Shown here in pieces: positions 18,801 through 26,360 of a stretch of DNA of 64,000 nucleotides. The position numbers were made by a program, and so were the translations under genes. How positions within the stretch are numbered: position 1 is the stretch's first letter; every line of letters begins with the position of its first letter. The notes below the pieces were generated by a model. The model was not told the DNA's origin. It saw nothing but the letters and a program-made list of their open reading frames with translations, and ran no database searches. The stretch is from CAZUHB01 sp964620445 (GTDB taxonomy: Bacteria > Planctomycetota > B15-G4 > CAYZWU01), in NCBI GenBank assembly GCA_964620445.1, contig CAZUHB010000008.1, forward strand, positions 62,001 through 126,000. The letters are read 5' to 3'.

Positions 18801-19376
18801 GTGTACAAGACTTTTTCGCGCGACGGCGGCCTGACCTGGAGCGATCCCGAAACGATCCTCTCCCGCGGCGACGTGATGCTCTGCGAACCGGGAGCGATCC
18901 GTTCGCCCGACGGAAAGACGATCGCCGTACTCATGCGGGAGAACTCCCGCCGCCGCAACTCGCACGTCATGTTCAGCATCGACGAGGGAACAAACTTCAC
19001 CGAACCGCTCGAGCTTCCCGGAAGCCTGACCGGCGACCGCCACACCCTGCGCTACGCGCCCGACGGCCGGATCGTGGCCACCTTCCGGGATACCTGCCTG
19101 GACAGTCCCACACAGGGCGACTGGGTCGGCTGGGTGGGCACGTGGGACGACATCGTCCAGCGCCGCGAGGGCCAGTACAGGATCCGCTTCATGGACAACA
19201 GGGTAAGATCGGACTGCGCCTATCCCGGGCTCGAGCTCCTGCCCGACGGCACTTTCGTGACCACCACCTACGGCCACTGGACCAAGGGGCAGAAACCCTA
19301 TATCGTGAGCGTACGGTTCCGGCTCGACGATCTCGATACCGAGGCCGCGCGCCTTGGCGAAAAGGAAGAGGAATAG
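15861..19376 (+). CDS. multi-domain SGNH esterase / sialidase fusion
   Basis: An exported protein of 1171 residues. The order is: signal peptide (1-22); an intact SGNH hydrolase (about 24-245) with Ser33 in GDSTTA, FGIND and DGMHPN; a partial sialidase segment (about 255-425) with one Asp box (SSDMGATW); a second SGNH fold (about 435-650) lacking catalytic residues (GDA at 442-443, GMSD, SGLHPN); a concanavalin-like domain (about 660-800); and a full sialidase propeller (about 815-1165) with Asp boxes STDAGSTW, SDDDGASW, SRDGGLTW and SIDEGTNF. It probably removes O-acetyl groups from sialic acid and then cleaves the sugar from glycans. Lyase, epimerase and hexosaminidase genes follow directly, which supports sialic acid as substrate. 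The ATG at 15861 has GAGGA eight bases upstream and gives the best signal peptide. Confidence 0.88.
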   Translation: MRIIPVIVAALVTTLAAAEICASDFTIIALGDSTTARRPGIERVYADRIGSLLTAKGIDARIVNVGVPRHTTVDARKSFEKAVLAHDPAIVIIQFGINDSFVDVHKGSDTPRVAKGIFERNLDYFAAALEASGAQPIFMTPNPLYWTPDLRNRFGKAPYDIDDRFGLNLFNGEYAASVRRIAAERELPLIDIYQHYVDHDEKNAQSADRLLLDGMHPNDEGHKITAALLAERIIALRNAIISVPLVDLAGQSWRREAADSLPAEESDRYGRSTDGKKLIRIAGRDAGGDRPHWMESSDMGATWSPLGPVPAVLHGDGHAIARAADGRYVVAFRDRFKGSRCYGDCLIWVGSWRDIMKGSSGRFRIRLVDAVASEAPPAAIHLGRLDDGTFLFATRCALKNGAQPEPVAVRFGLAEVDWAARIGKPIPTLGHRGKVRVACVGDAIPYGQGLRNRRKYAFPVQLEKMLGVKWEVRNFGVPGATVLEKGQKPYGKEEAFEKVRSWRPDVVICAFGMSDMLGGNWQHAAGFASDYEKLLEKFDSMHSAPRIWICDPPPIFPGHRRYDQLLSNRNELRALVWETARSIKVPVIDFFSPLEDRSDLFVSGLHPNAGASCLLAGAVFKALTGRRWILTGDLPREIAPLQPPAGERLIFVDGARAPGAYSSWYARKDYIEGFEQHRYLVANSGVGKGDFCISARLRLREQRRSDAAFLLGRNFFGFEGSREKIFVSGPIFGGTEQLDPSSNAFKSGSWIDFRVVRRGTTLQFLIDGNVIHTIEDGAQAYEPIGFCPGRATVQLSHFSLVGSAIAVSPPMAQGYSIPTVDLAAESERQVVVDREEGQYLGHPTTVLLEDGRTMICVYPKGHGRGAIVMKRSTDAGSTWSGRLPTPKSWETSMEVPTIYRVADRSGNKRLILFSGLYPIRVSVSDDDGASWSELEEIGDYGGIVAMGDVVALDEPGHYMALFHDDGRFLHNSRRTHGKMEVYKTFSRDGGLTWSDPETILSRGDVMLCEPGAIRSPDGKTIAVLMRENSRRRNSHVMFSIDEGTNFTEPLELPGSLTGDRHTLRYAPDGRIVATFRDTCLDSPTQGDWVGWVGTWDDIVQRREGQYRIRFMDNRVRSDCAYPGLELLPDGTFVTTTYGHWTKGQKPYIVSVRFRLDDLDTEAARLGEKEEE

Positions 19377-19377
19377 G

Positions 19378-20301
19378 ATGCCCGGAAAATTCAGCAGCCT
19401 GATCGCGGCGCCCCATACGCCGATGCATCAGGACGGTTCTCTCGATCTCGACAGGATTCCCGATCTGGCCGCCCATCTCGCCCGCACCGGCGTGACCGGC
19501 GTGTTCGTTGCCGGAACGACAGGAGAATGCCACTCGCTCACTTTCGACGAACGGCGCCGCCTCGCGGCGCGATGGTGCGAGGTTGGGAAGGGGTGCGGTC
19601 TGAAGGTGATCGTCCACGCCGGCGGCAACTGCCTGGCCGACGCCCGCCTCCTCGCCGCCCACGCCGCCCGATGCGGCGCCGACGCCGTCAGCGCGATGGC
19701 GCCCTTCTTTTTCAAGCCGCGCAGTGCGGAGCAGCTCGTCGCCTTCTGCGCCGAGGTCGCCCGGAGCGCGGCCGAGACGCCGTTCTACTTCTACCATATT
19801 CCGGAACTGACCGGTGTCGTTCTGCCCATGGTGCGCTTCCTCGAGCTGTCGGGACCGGCGATCCCCTCGCTGGCCGGTATCAAGTACACCAGCCAGGACC
19901 TGATCGACTACCAGGATTGTGTCCGTTTCGGAGGCGGCGCCCTGGATATTCTCTTCGGAACGGACGAGGCATTGCTCGCGGGACTCTCCCTGGGCGCTCG
20001 CGGCGCGGTGGGGAGCACCTACAACTTTGCCGCGCCCCTCTATCGCAGGCTGGTCGACGCTTTCGAGACCGGCGATCTCGACGCGGCCCGCGAGGAACAG
20101 GCTCGGTCGGTTTTGCTGATTCAAACCATCGCCCGCTACGGTTACACTGCCGCAGCCAAGAGTGTGATGGCCATGATCGGTATCGACTGCGGTCCGGCCC
20201 GCATGCCGCTCGAATCGCTGAGCGCCGATGCACGGGCGCGGCTGAAAAGCGACCTGGAGCGGATCGGTTTCTTCTCATGGGCATCGAACAAGGAAAACTG
20301 A
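19378..20301 (+). CDS. nanA: N-acetylneuraminate lyase (DHDPS/NAL family)
   Basis: Cleaves N-acetylneuraminate to pyruvate and N-acetylmannosamine in the cytoplasm. The protein has 307 residues, normal for the family. It shows GTTGE (about 43-47), the active-site Tyr139 in FYFYHIPE, and the Schiff-base Lys169 in GIKYTSQD. The YxYHIP form of the motif fits neuraminate lyase better than dihydrodipicolinate synthase. The start codon lies one base after the sialidase stop codon, preceded by AGGAAGAGG, and the epimerase gene starts two bases after its own stop, so it is clearly in one operon. Confidence 0.92.
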   Translation: MPGKFSSLIAAPHTPMHQDGSLDLDRIPDLAAHLARTGVTGVFVAGTTGECHSLTFDERRRLAARWCEVGKGCGLKVIVHAGGNCLADARLLAAHAARCGADAVSAMAPFFFKPRSAEQLVAFCAEVARSAAETPFYFYHIPELTGVVLPMVRFLELSGPAIPSLAGIKYTSQDLIDYQDCVRFGGGALDILFGTDEALLAGLSLGARGAVGSTYNFAAPLYRRLVDAFETGDLDAAREEQARSVLLIQTIARYGYTAAAKSVMAMIGIDCGPARMPLESLSADARARLKSDLERIGFFSWASNKEN

Positions 20302-20303
20302 CC

Positions 20304-21503
20304 ATGTTCACACCGCATCGGATCGACGAGTTGATCGACGTCTACAGGAAGGGATTGCTGGAAGACACTCTCCCCTTCTGGATCGACCACTGCGTCGACC
20401 GCGAGCATGGCGGTTTCATGATGTGTCTCGACAGGGACGGATCCGTTCTCGACACGGACAAGGGGATGTGGCAGCAGGGACGCTTCACCTGGCTGCTGGC
20501 AACCCTCTACAACTCGGTGGGCCCGCGCGAGGAGTGGCTCGATCTCGCCGCTCACGGCATCGCGTTCATCCGGCGCCACGGTTTCGACGACGACGGCCGC
20601 ATGTGGTTTCATGTCACCCGCGACGGCCGGCCGGTGCGCAAACGGCGCTATCTTTTTACCGAGACCTTTGCGGCCGCGGCCTTCGGGGCCTATGCGGCGG
20701 CATCGGGCGACGAGCAAGCTCGCGACGAGGCGGCGGCGCTCTTTCAGCTGGTCCTCCGCCACCTGAACACGCCGGGCCTGATCCCGCCCAAGTTCGAGAC
20801 CCGCACGCGGCCGACCAAGGGGCTTGCCGTTCCCATGATCCTCCTCTCCACCGCGCAGATCCTGCGCGACACGCTCGACGATCCGGCCTACACCGAGTGG
20901 ATCGATCAAGCCGTTGGCGAGATCGAACGCGATTTCATGAAACCCGAGCTCGAGGCCGTGCTCGAAACGGTCGGTCCAGAGGGGCAGTTCATCGACCACT
21001 TCGACGGCAGAATGCTCAATCCGGGCCACGCCATCGAGGCGGCCTGGTTCATCCTCCACGAGGCTCAGTTCAGGCATAACGACGAGAGGCTCATCACGAT
21101 CGGTACGACGATCCTCGACTGGATGTGGAAGCAGGGGTGGGACGACGAGTATGGCGGCATCCGCTACTTCGTCGACGTCAAGAAACTCCCTGTGCCCGAG
21201 TACTGGCAGGACATGAAATTCTGGTGGCCCCATAACGAGGCGATCATCGCCACCCTCCTGGCGTGGCACCTGACAGGCGATGAAAAATACGCCGCCTGGC
21301 ACACCCGGGTTCACGACTGGGCGCACGAGCACTTTGCCGATCCCGAGTACGGCGAGTGGTACGGCTACCTCCACCGCGACGGCCGCCTGTCGGTCCCGCT
21401 CAAGGGGAACCTCTGGAAAGGACCCTTTCACCTGCCCCGCATGCAATGGTATTGCTGGCAATTCCTGGAAAAGATCAAACGGAAAAGGACCCTGTCGGAA
21501 TGA
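20304..21503 (+). CDS. N-acylglucosamine 2-epimerase (AGE/RnBP family)
   Basis: Interconverts N-acetylmannosamine and N-acetylglucosamine, the step after the lyase. It has 399 residues with the (alpha/alpha)6-barrel pattern of the family: WQQGRFTWLLATLYN, RRYLFTETFAAAAFGAYA, MLNPGHAIEAAWFILHEA, WDDEYGGIRYFVD, KFWWPHNEAIIATLLAW and NLWKGPFHLPRMQWYC. The His residues in NPGHAIE and WPHNE are in the active-site positions. Using this epimerase instead of NanK/NanE kinase chemistry resembles the Bacteroides-type sialic acid route. The start codon follows AAGGAAAA, and the stop codon overlaps the GH20 start by ATGA. Confidence 0.94.
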   Translation: MFTPHRIDELIDVYRKGLLEDTLPFWIDHCVDREHGGFMMCLDRDGSVLDTDKGMWQQGRFTWLLATLYNSVGPREEWLDLAAHGIAFIRRHGFDDDGRMWFHVTRDGRPVRKRRYLFTETFAAAAFGAYAAASGDEQARDEAAALFQLVLRHLNTPGLIPPKFETRTRPTKGLAVPMILLSTAQILRDTLDDPAYTEWIDQAVGEIERDFMKPELEAVLETVGPEGQFIDHFDGRMLNPGHAIEAAWFILHEAQFRHNDERLITIGTTILDWMWKQGWDDEYGGIRYFVDVKKLPVPEYWQDMKFWWPHNEAIIATLLAWHLTGDEKYAAWHTRVHDWAHEHFADPEYGEWYGYLHRDGRLSVPLKGNLWKGPFHLPRMQWYCWQFLEKIKRKRTLSE

Positions 21504-23581
21504 ATATCGCCAACCCCTCGATTCCGCTCAAACTCTCGTTCACCCTGTCTCTCGTGGTCCTACTCGCCGCGCTCCTGCCGCCGGCGGCCGCTCTCGGATC
21601 CGACGGGGATCATCCCGCGCTCATCCCGGCGCCGCGCTCCGTCGAGTGGGGGGATGACTCTTTCAGCCTCGGCAAGACGATCCGCCTCGTCTGCCCGCGA
21701 GAGGGAGGGATGGAGTTCCTCCAGACGGCCGCACCGCTGGCCACGATCTTGAAAGAGTGCGGCGCGGCCCATGTCGTTGTCACCTCCGGCGATCCGCAAA
21801 ACCCCGGGACCGGGAACATCGGTGTGGGCTTCGGCGAACTGGAGCCCGCGATCGACAACCGGGAGGCTTACAGGCTCGATGTCACCGCCGAGAGGGTCAG
21901 ACTTTTCGCTCCCACCGCGACAGGACTTTTCCGGGGTGCCCAGACATTGCGGCAGCTCGTGAAGAAAAACGAGGGAGCCCCTCTGCTGGCCGGTTGCTCG
22001 ATCAGCGACTGGCCCGCCTTTGCCATGCGCGGGATCATGTTCGACGTGGGCCGCAACTTCATCTCGATCGGGTTGATGAAGGAGTGGATCGATACGATGG
22101 TGCGGTACAAGATGAATCTCTTCCACTTCCACCCCACCGAGCACATCGGGTGGCGGCTCCAGATCAAATCCCATCCCGAGTTGACGGCGGCCGAACACCA
22201 GATCCGCAACAAGGGCAAGTTCTACACCCAGAAGGAGATCAGGGAATTCGTGGCCTGGTGCAAACAGCGCCACGTGATGGTCATTCCCGAGATCGACATG
22301 CCCGGCCACAGCGACGCCTTCGTGCGCGCCACCGGACACAGGATGGAATCGCCCGAGGGGATGGCGATCCTCGAGGATGTGCTGCGCGAGGTGTGCGCTC
22401 TGTTCGAAGCCCCCTTCGTCCATCTCGGCTCGGACGAGGTGAAGATCAGGAATCCCGATTTCATCCCCGCCATGGCCAAGGTCGTGCGCGACCTCGGCAA
22501 GGAGGTCGTGCTCTGGCGCCCGGGCGGACCGCTCGACAAGCGTGCTGTCTACCAGCTCTGGCACAACGGAAAGCACTCTCCCGGCGACCGTGTCATCGAC
22601 TCGCGCGATCTCTACATGAACCACCTCGACTGGTTCTCGGGCGTGCGGTTCATGTTCCACAAGCAGATCTGCGACGCCGATCAGGGAACGGAAAATCTCC
22701 TCGGCGGGATCACCTGCCTCTGGCCCGACCGCCGGGTGGAACGGGAGACCGACCAGTTCCGCATGAGCCCTGTCGGCCCTCTCATGCTCACCTTCGCCGA
22801 ACGCACCTGGCGCGGCAGTGGTTTTCCCGAGCTCGAGCGGTCGATGGCCGAACCGGGAAGCGCCGCGTTCAGCGCCTTCGTCGATTTCGAAAAGAGGCTC
22901 GTTGCGCGCCGGGACGCGGACTTCGCCGCCAAACCGTTCGCCTACGTGCGGCAGGCCGACATGGTGTGGCGCGTGTTCGGACCCTTTCCCAACGAAGGGG
23001 AGCTCGATCGCGCCTTCCGTCCCGAGGAGGAGAGCAGGGACTGGTACGAACAGGACGGTCGTAACTACGCTCCCATCGAAACCCGCGGCGGTACGCTCCT
23101 CTTCGGCGGTTGGTACGATCAGGGGATCTTCGGTCCCACGAGGAACGCGACCGCCTACGCCGAGACGTGGGTGAAAGCCGAGACCGAGATCGACGCTCAC
23201 ATGTGGATCGGCTTTCGGAGCTGGTCGCGATCGCACAGGGACGCCACCCCCGGAGAGGGCGAGTGGGATCACAGGCAGGGAAAGATCTGGCTGAACGGCA
23301 AACCGATCCCGCCCCCCGCGTGGGCCAAGCCGGGCCGCAAAGGGGACGCCGAGGACCCGCTCATCGACGAGGGCTACGCCTACCGCCCCCCCACCCCGGT
23401 CCATCTCGACAAGGGCTGGAACAGGATCCTCGTCAAGGCGCCGGTGGGAAAGGACAAGGTCAAGTGGATGTGCACCGCCGCACTCGTGTCATGGGACGGA
23501 CGGATGGCGCGCGAGCTGGAAGGCGTCACCTGGGCGAGCCGGCCCGAGGGAGAGGAGATCTCTCGGAATCCTCAAAAATAA
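21500..23581 (+). CDS. beta-N-acetylhexosaminidase, GH20
   Basis: Exported hexosaminidase of 693 residues that removes terminal GlcNAc or GalNAc, exposed once sialic acid is gone. It has a signal peptide (LSFTLSLVVLLAALLPPAAAL), a GH20b-type N-terminal domain (about 35-165) and a catalytic barrel. The catalytic pair Asp312-Glu313 sits in FVHLGSDEV; GIMFDVGRNF and IPEIDMPGH are standard GH20 blocks. After the barrel comes an additional beta-rich region (about 500-690) beginning VWRVFGPFPNEGELD, which is absent from minimal GH20 enzymes and may bind carbohydrate. Its ATG overlaps the epimerase stop codon. Confidence 0.93.
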   Translation: MNIANPSIPLKLSFTLSLVVLLAALLPPAAALGSDGDHPALIPAPRSVEWGDDSFSLGKTIRLVCPREGGMEFLQTAAPLATILKECGAAHVVVTSGDPQNPGTGNIGVGFGELEPAIDNREAYRLDVTAERVRLFAPTATGLFRGAQTLRQLVKKNEGAPLLAGCSISDWPAFAMRGIMFDVGRNFISIGLMKEWIDTMVRYKMNLFHFHPTEHIGWRLQIKSHPELTAAEHQIRNKGKFYTQKEIREFVAWCKQRHVMVIPEIDMPGHSDAFVRATGHRMESPEGMAILEDVLREVCALFEAPFVHLGSDEVKIRNPDFIPAMAKVVRDLGKEVVLWRPGGPLDKRAVYQLWHNGKHSPGDRVIDSRDLYMNHLDWFSGVRFMFHKQICDADQGTENLLGGITCLWPDRRVERETDQFRMSPVGPLMLTFAERTWRGSGFPELERSMAEPGSAAFSAFVDFEKRLVARRDADFAAKPFAYVRQADMVWRVFGPFPNEGELDRAFRPEEESRDWYEQDGRNYAPIETRGGTLLFGGWYDQGIFGPTRNATAYAETWVKAETEIDAHMWIGFRSWSRSHRDATPGEGEWDHRQGKIWLNGKPIPPPAWAKPGRKGDAEDPLIDEGYAYRPPTPVHLDKGWNRILVKAPVGKDKVKWMCTAALVSWDGRMARELEGVTWASRPEGEEISRNPQK

Positions 23582-23602
23582 GAGACTCTGTGCCGGTCGC
23601 GA

Positions 23603-24553
23603 TCAATGAAACAGATCCAGATCTCTGCCCGACACCACCTCCCCGTCGTATCCTTCTCTCACCTCGTCGACCAGATCCTCGTCCGAGATACCCCATCTGA
23701 GCTGGTGGTAGAGGACGAGCAATCGGGGTTTCGCCTCGCGCGCGATCTCTGCCAGTTCTTCCGTGGATGTGTGGGAGGCCTTGTGATACTGCTGCCACAT
23801 GGGCGGACGGCGCTCGAAGGCATCTTTTGAATAGACCTCGTGGATGAGCAGGTCGCAACCGGTCGCGTTCTCCACCAGCTCCCGGCAGGGGATCGTGTCC
23901 CCGGAGACCACGATCGTGCGGTCGGCCGTCTCGAATCGGAATCCGAAGGCGTGCTCCCATGTTCCGTGGATCACGCGAAAGGCTTTCACCCGCACGTTCT
24001 CGTCCTCGTAGATCAATCCGGAATCGATCTCGTGGACGTTCACGGTGACGCCGATCGGCGATGCGTGCTCCGGGCCGTTGATCCTCACCTGGATATCTTC
24101 ATCGTACGCTTTCAGGATGTGCCCGGTCATGGCTTTCAGACCGGGCGGTCCGAACGCCTCGATCGGCTCCTTCCTCTCGAGAACCCATGGAGTGAAGATG
24201 AAGTCGGGATATCCTGCCGTGTGATCGGAGTGGAGGTGGGTGATGAAAATGCGACAGAGCTTTTCCACCTCGAGGCCCGCGACACCGGCCTCGCTCGCGG
24301 CGGCCGCCCTGCGAACGACGCCGGGCCCGCAGTCGACCACGTAGGGCGTTCCGTTCACGACGATGGCGACGGCCGGCCCCGAGTGCTCGGGCTCCGCGTT
24401 CGGCGTTCCCGTGCCGAGGAGCACGACCTGGGTGGCTCCGGGCTTGCTCCCCGCCTTGAAGGACCGGGGCTTTCTGTCTCCTGCACGATCGCTCAGATAG
24501 GCGCATGACAGATTCGACACGACCAGGATCAATGCGATGATGAGGATTTTCAT
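23603..24553 (-). CDS. MBL-fold metallohydrolase, RNase Z-like, exported
   Basis: A 316-residue metallo-beta-lactamase-fold protein. The metal motif is THLHSDHTAG (His106, His108, Asp110, His111), with further ligands in VIHGTWEHAF, VVSGDT and KASHTSTEEL. The last, AxHTS followed by LVLYHQ, resembles tRNase Z-like phosphodiesterases. The N terminus is a signal peptide ending NLSC, so the protein acts outside the cytoplasm, which rules out tRNA processing; an exported phosphodiesterase or arylsulfatase-like role is possible. It converges with the GH20 gene, 21 bp away, and is divergent from the sulfatase gene. Confidence 0.9.
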   Translation of the reverse strand: MKILIIALILVVSNLSCAYLSDRAGDRKPRSFKAGSKPGATQVVLLGTGTPNAEPEHSGPAVAIVVNGTPYVVDCGPGVVRRAAAASEAGVAGLEVEKLCRIFITHLHSDHTAGYPDFIFTPWVLERKEPIEAFGPPGLKAMTGHILKAYDEDIQVRINGPEHASPIGVTVNVHEIDSGLIYEDENVRVKAFRVIHGTWEHAFGFRFETADRTIVVSGDTIPCRELVENATGCDLLIHEVYSKDAFERRPPMWQQYHKASHTSTEELAEIAREAKPRLLVLYHQLRWGISDEDLVDEVREGYDGEVVSGRDLDLFH

Positions 24554-24887
24554 ATGACCTGTTTTCCCAATTGTCCTCGAAGAAGCACGAGGTCAACAAG
24601 ACTCTCTCGGATTTCCAATGATCATACAACCAGCAAAGACCAAATTCACTCGAATCCCGGCGGGCCCTCCGCACCGGTCTCGATCCGCCCGGAATGGGCT
24701 CATCGTTCAACCCGCCCGGGAGGGTCGCGCACAGCCGCCGGAAATTGTCTTTTTTTGCGGCGAGATCGGTGATTTGTGGCTTTATTCTCCTCGACGGTTT
24801 TTCCAGGATAGTCAGGATAGTGGTGGGACGGACAACCATCGAACGCGCCCATATCCGCTGGTCTTCGGGTAGGAAAGAAAAGCGACC
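24554..24887. other. 334-bp divergent intergenic region
   Basis: It lies between the divergent MBL-fold and sulfatase genes. Only short overlapping frames without homology features are seen. It contains the short direct repeat AGGATAGT-CAGGATAGT near 24807. Promoters for both genes are expected here, but none is distinct enough to call. Confidence 0.5.
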
Positions 24888-26348
24888 ATGACGAAAAAAC
24901 AGAACGCCCTCGATTCCCGCGCCCTCGGGCCGGTCACCAGGCGGGATTTTTTGCTCTCCGCGACGAGCGCCGCCGCGGGGGCCGCTCTCGGCACATCCTG
25001 CCTCACCACGAACGGGGCTGAGCCGGAAAGGGAGCGGCCGAATATCATCTACATCATGCTCGACGAGCTGGGCCCCTTCGAGCTCTCCTGTCTCGGCCAC
25101 GAAAAGCTGGAGACTCCCGGCATCGATCGCATGGCGCGCGGCGGAATGCTCTTCGATCAGTGCTACGGCGGCGCGCCCGTGTGCGCGCCCACACGCTCGT
25201 GCCTGCTGCAAGGCTTGCACGGCGGCCACGCGTCGGTTCGCGGCAACCTGGGCGGCGTGCCCTTGCAGGCCGGCGACGAGACGATCGCGTCGATGCTCAA
25301 GAAGTCGGGGTACGCCACGGGCGGCTTCGGCAAATGGGGTGTGGGCGCCGTGGGCACCGACGGTGTGCCGGAGAAACATGGTTTCGACACGTTCTTTGGA
25401 TACTACCACCAGATCCACGCCCACGACTACTACCCCGAGTATCTCTGGCGGAACAGCGTCAAGGCGCCCCTGCGCGGCAACGAGAACGGCAAGAGGTCAC
25501 GGTTCACGCAGAAGGTGATCTATGATGAATCTGTCCGCTTCATCCGCCAGAACCGGGACCGCCCCTTCTTTGCCTACCTGCCCTGGACCGTGCCCCATGG
25601 CCGGCACTCCCATTTTCCCGAGGACGATCCGGCCTGGGAAAAGTACAAGGACAGGAATTGGCCCCACGCTGCCAAGGTGTACGCCGCCATGGTGAGCATG
25701 GCCGACCGCCAGGTCGGTGAGATCATCGCCCTGCTGCAAGAGCTCGGCATCGACGACAACACGATCCTTTTCCTGTCGGGCGACAACGGCGGCGCGGACT
25801 ATGTGAAGAATTTTTTCCGGCCGAACCGGCACCTGCGCGGTTTCAAGGGCGATGTCTACGAGGGCGGCCTGCGCGTCCCCTGCGTGGCGCGCTGGCCGGG
25901 CCGGATTCCGGCCGGTTCGCGGAGCGACCTGGCCTGGTACTTTCCCGACCTGTTGCCCACCGTGGCCGAGATCGCGGGCGCGACCGAGCATCTTCCCGAA
26001 CGTGTCGACGGCATCTCGATCGTGCCCACCTTGACCGGCCGGGCCGCGGATCAGAAGAAACACGACTTCCTTTACTGGGAGTACCGCAGGGTGGCCAACT
26101 GGCAAAAGCAGACCTACTCGAAAGACCTCGCCCAGGCCGTGCGCCGGGGTAATCTCAAGGCGGTGCGCACCCGGAACGAAGGCGCTTTCGAGCTGTACGA
26201 TCTGGAAAGCGACCCGGGCGAACGGGACAATATAGCCGCCTGCCACCCGAAGGCCGTCGCCGAACTGTCGGCCATCGCGGAGAGGGAGCACGAAACACCG
26301 CCGCCCCAGGACGAGCCCGCGGCTCCGGACGGCAAGCGATTCATTTGA
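24888..26348 (+). CDS. TAT-exported Cys-type sulfatase
   Basis: Arylsulfatase-family enzyme of 486 residues that hydrolyses sulfate esters of glycans. The formylglycine motif is C-A-P-T-R with Cys99 (VCAPTRSCLLQG). The metal-binding start IIYIMLDELG and later FLSGDNGG and KGDVYEGGLRVP match the sulfatase fold. The N terminus VTRRDFLLSATSAAAG is a twin-arginine signal, consistent with a protein that folds and is matured to formylglycine before export. The activating enzyme is probably the radical SAM maturase at 13338. The gene leads into the GH38 gene 12 bp downstream, so the two are likely co-transcribed. Confidence 0.94.
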   Translation: MTKKQNALDSRALGPVTRRDFLLSATSAAAGAALGTSCLTTNGAEPERERPNIIYIMLDELGPFELSCLGHEKLETPGIDRMARGGMLFDQCYGGAPVCAPTRSCLLQGLHGGHASVRGNLGGVPLQAGDETIASMLKKSGYATGGFGKWGVGAVGTDGVPEKHGFDTFFGYYHQIHAHDYYPEYLWRNSVKAPLRGNENGKRSRFTQKVIYDESVRFIRQNRDRPFFAYLPWTVPHGRHSHFPEDDPAWEKYKDRNWPHAAKVYAAMVSMADRQVGEIIALLQELGIDDNTILFLSGDNGGADYVKNFFRPNRHLRGFKGDVYEGGLRVPCVARWPGRIPAGSRSDLAWYFPDLLPTVAEIAGATEHLPERVDGISIVPTLTGRAADQKKHDFLYWEYRRVANWQKQTYSKDLAQAVRRGNLKAVRTRNEGAFELYDLESDPGERDNIAACHPKAVAELSAIAEREHETPPPQDEPAAPDGKRFI

Positions 26349-26360
26349 TGGACGAAGAAT

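Noticed and set aside
17741..19402. Plus-strand frame of 553 codons, Arg-rich
   Set aside because: Alternate frame of the sialidase gene, with low-complexity Arg/Pro composition typical of shifted high-GC frames.
21560..23404. Minus-strand frame of 614 codons
   Set aside because: Antisense to the GH20 gene, whose catalytic motif is intact.
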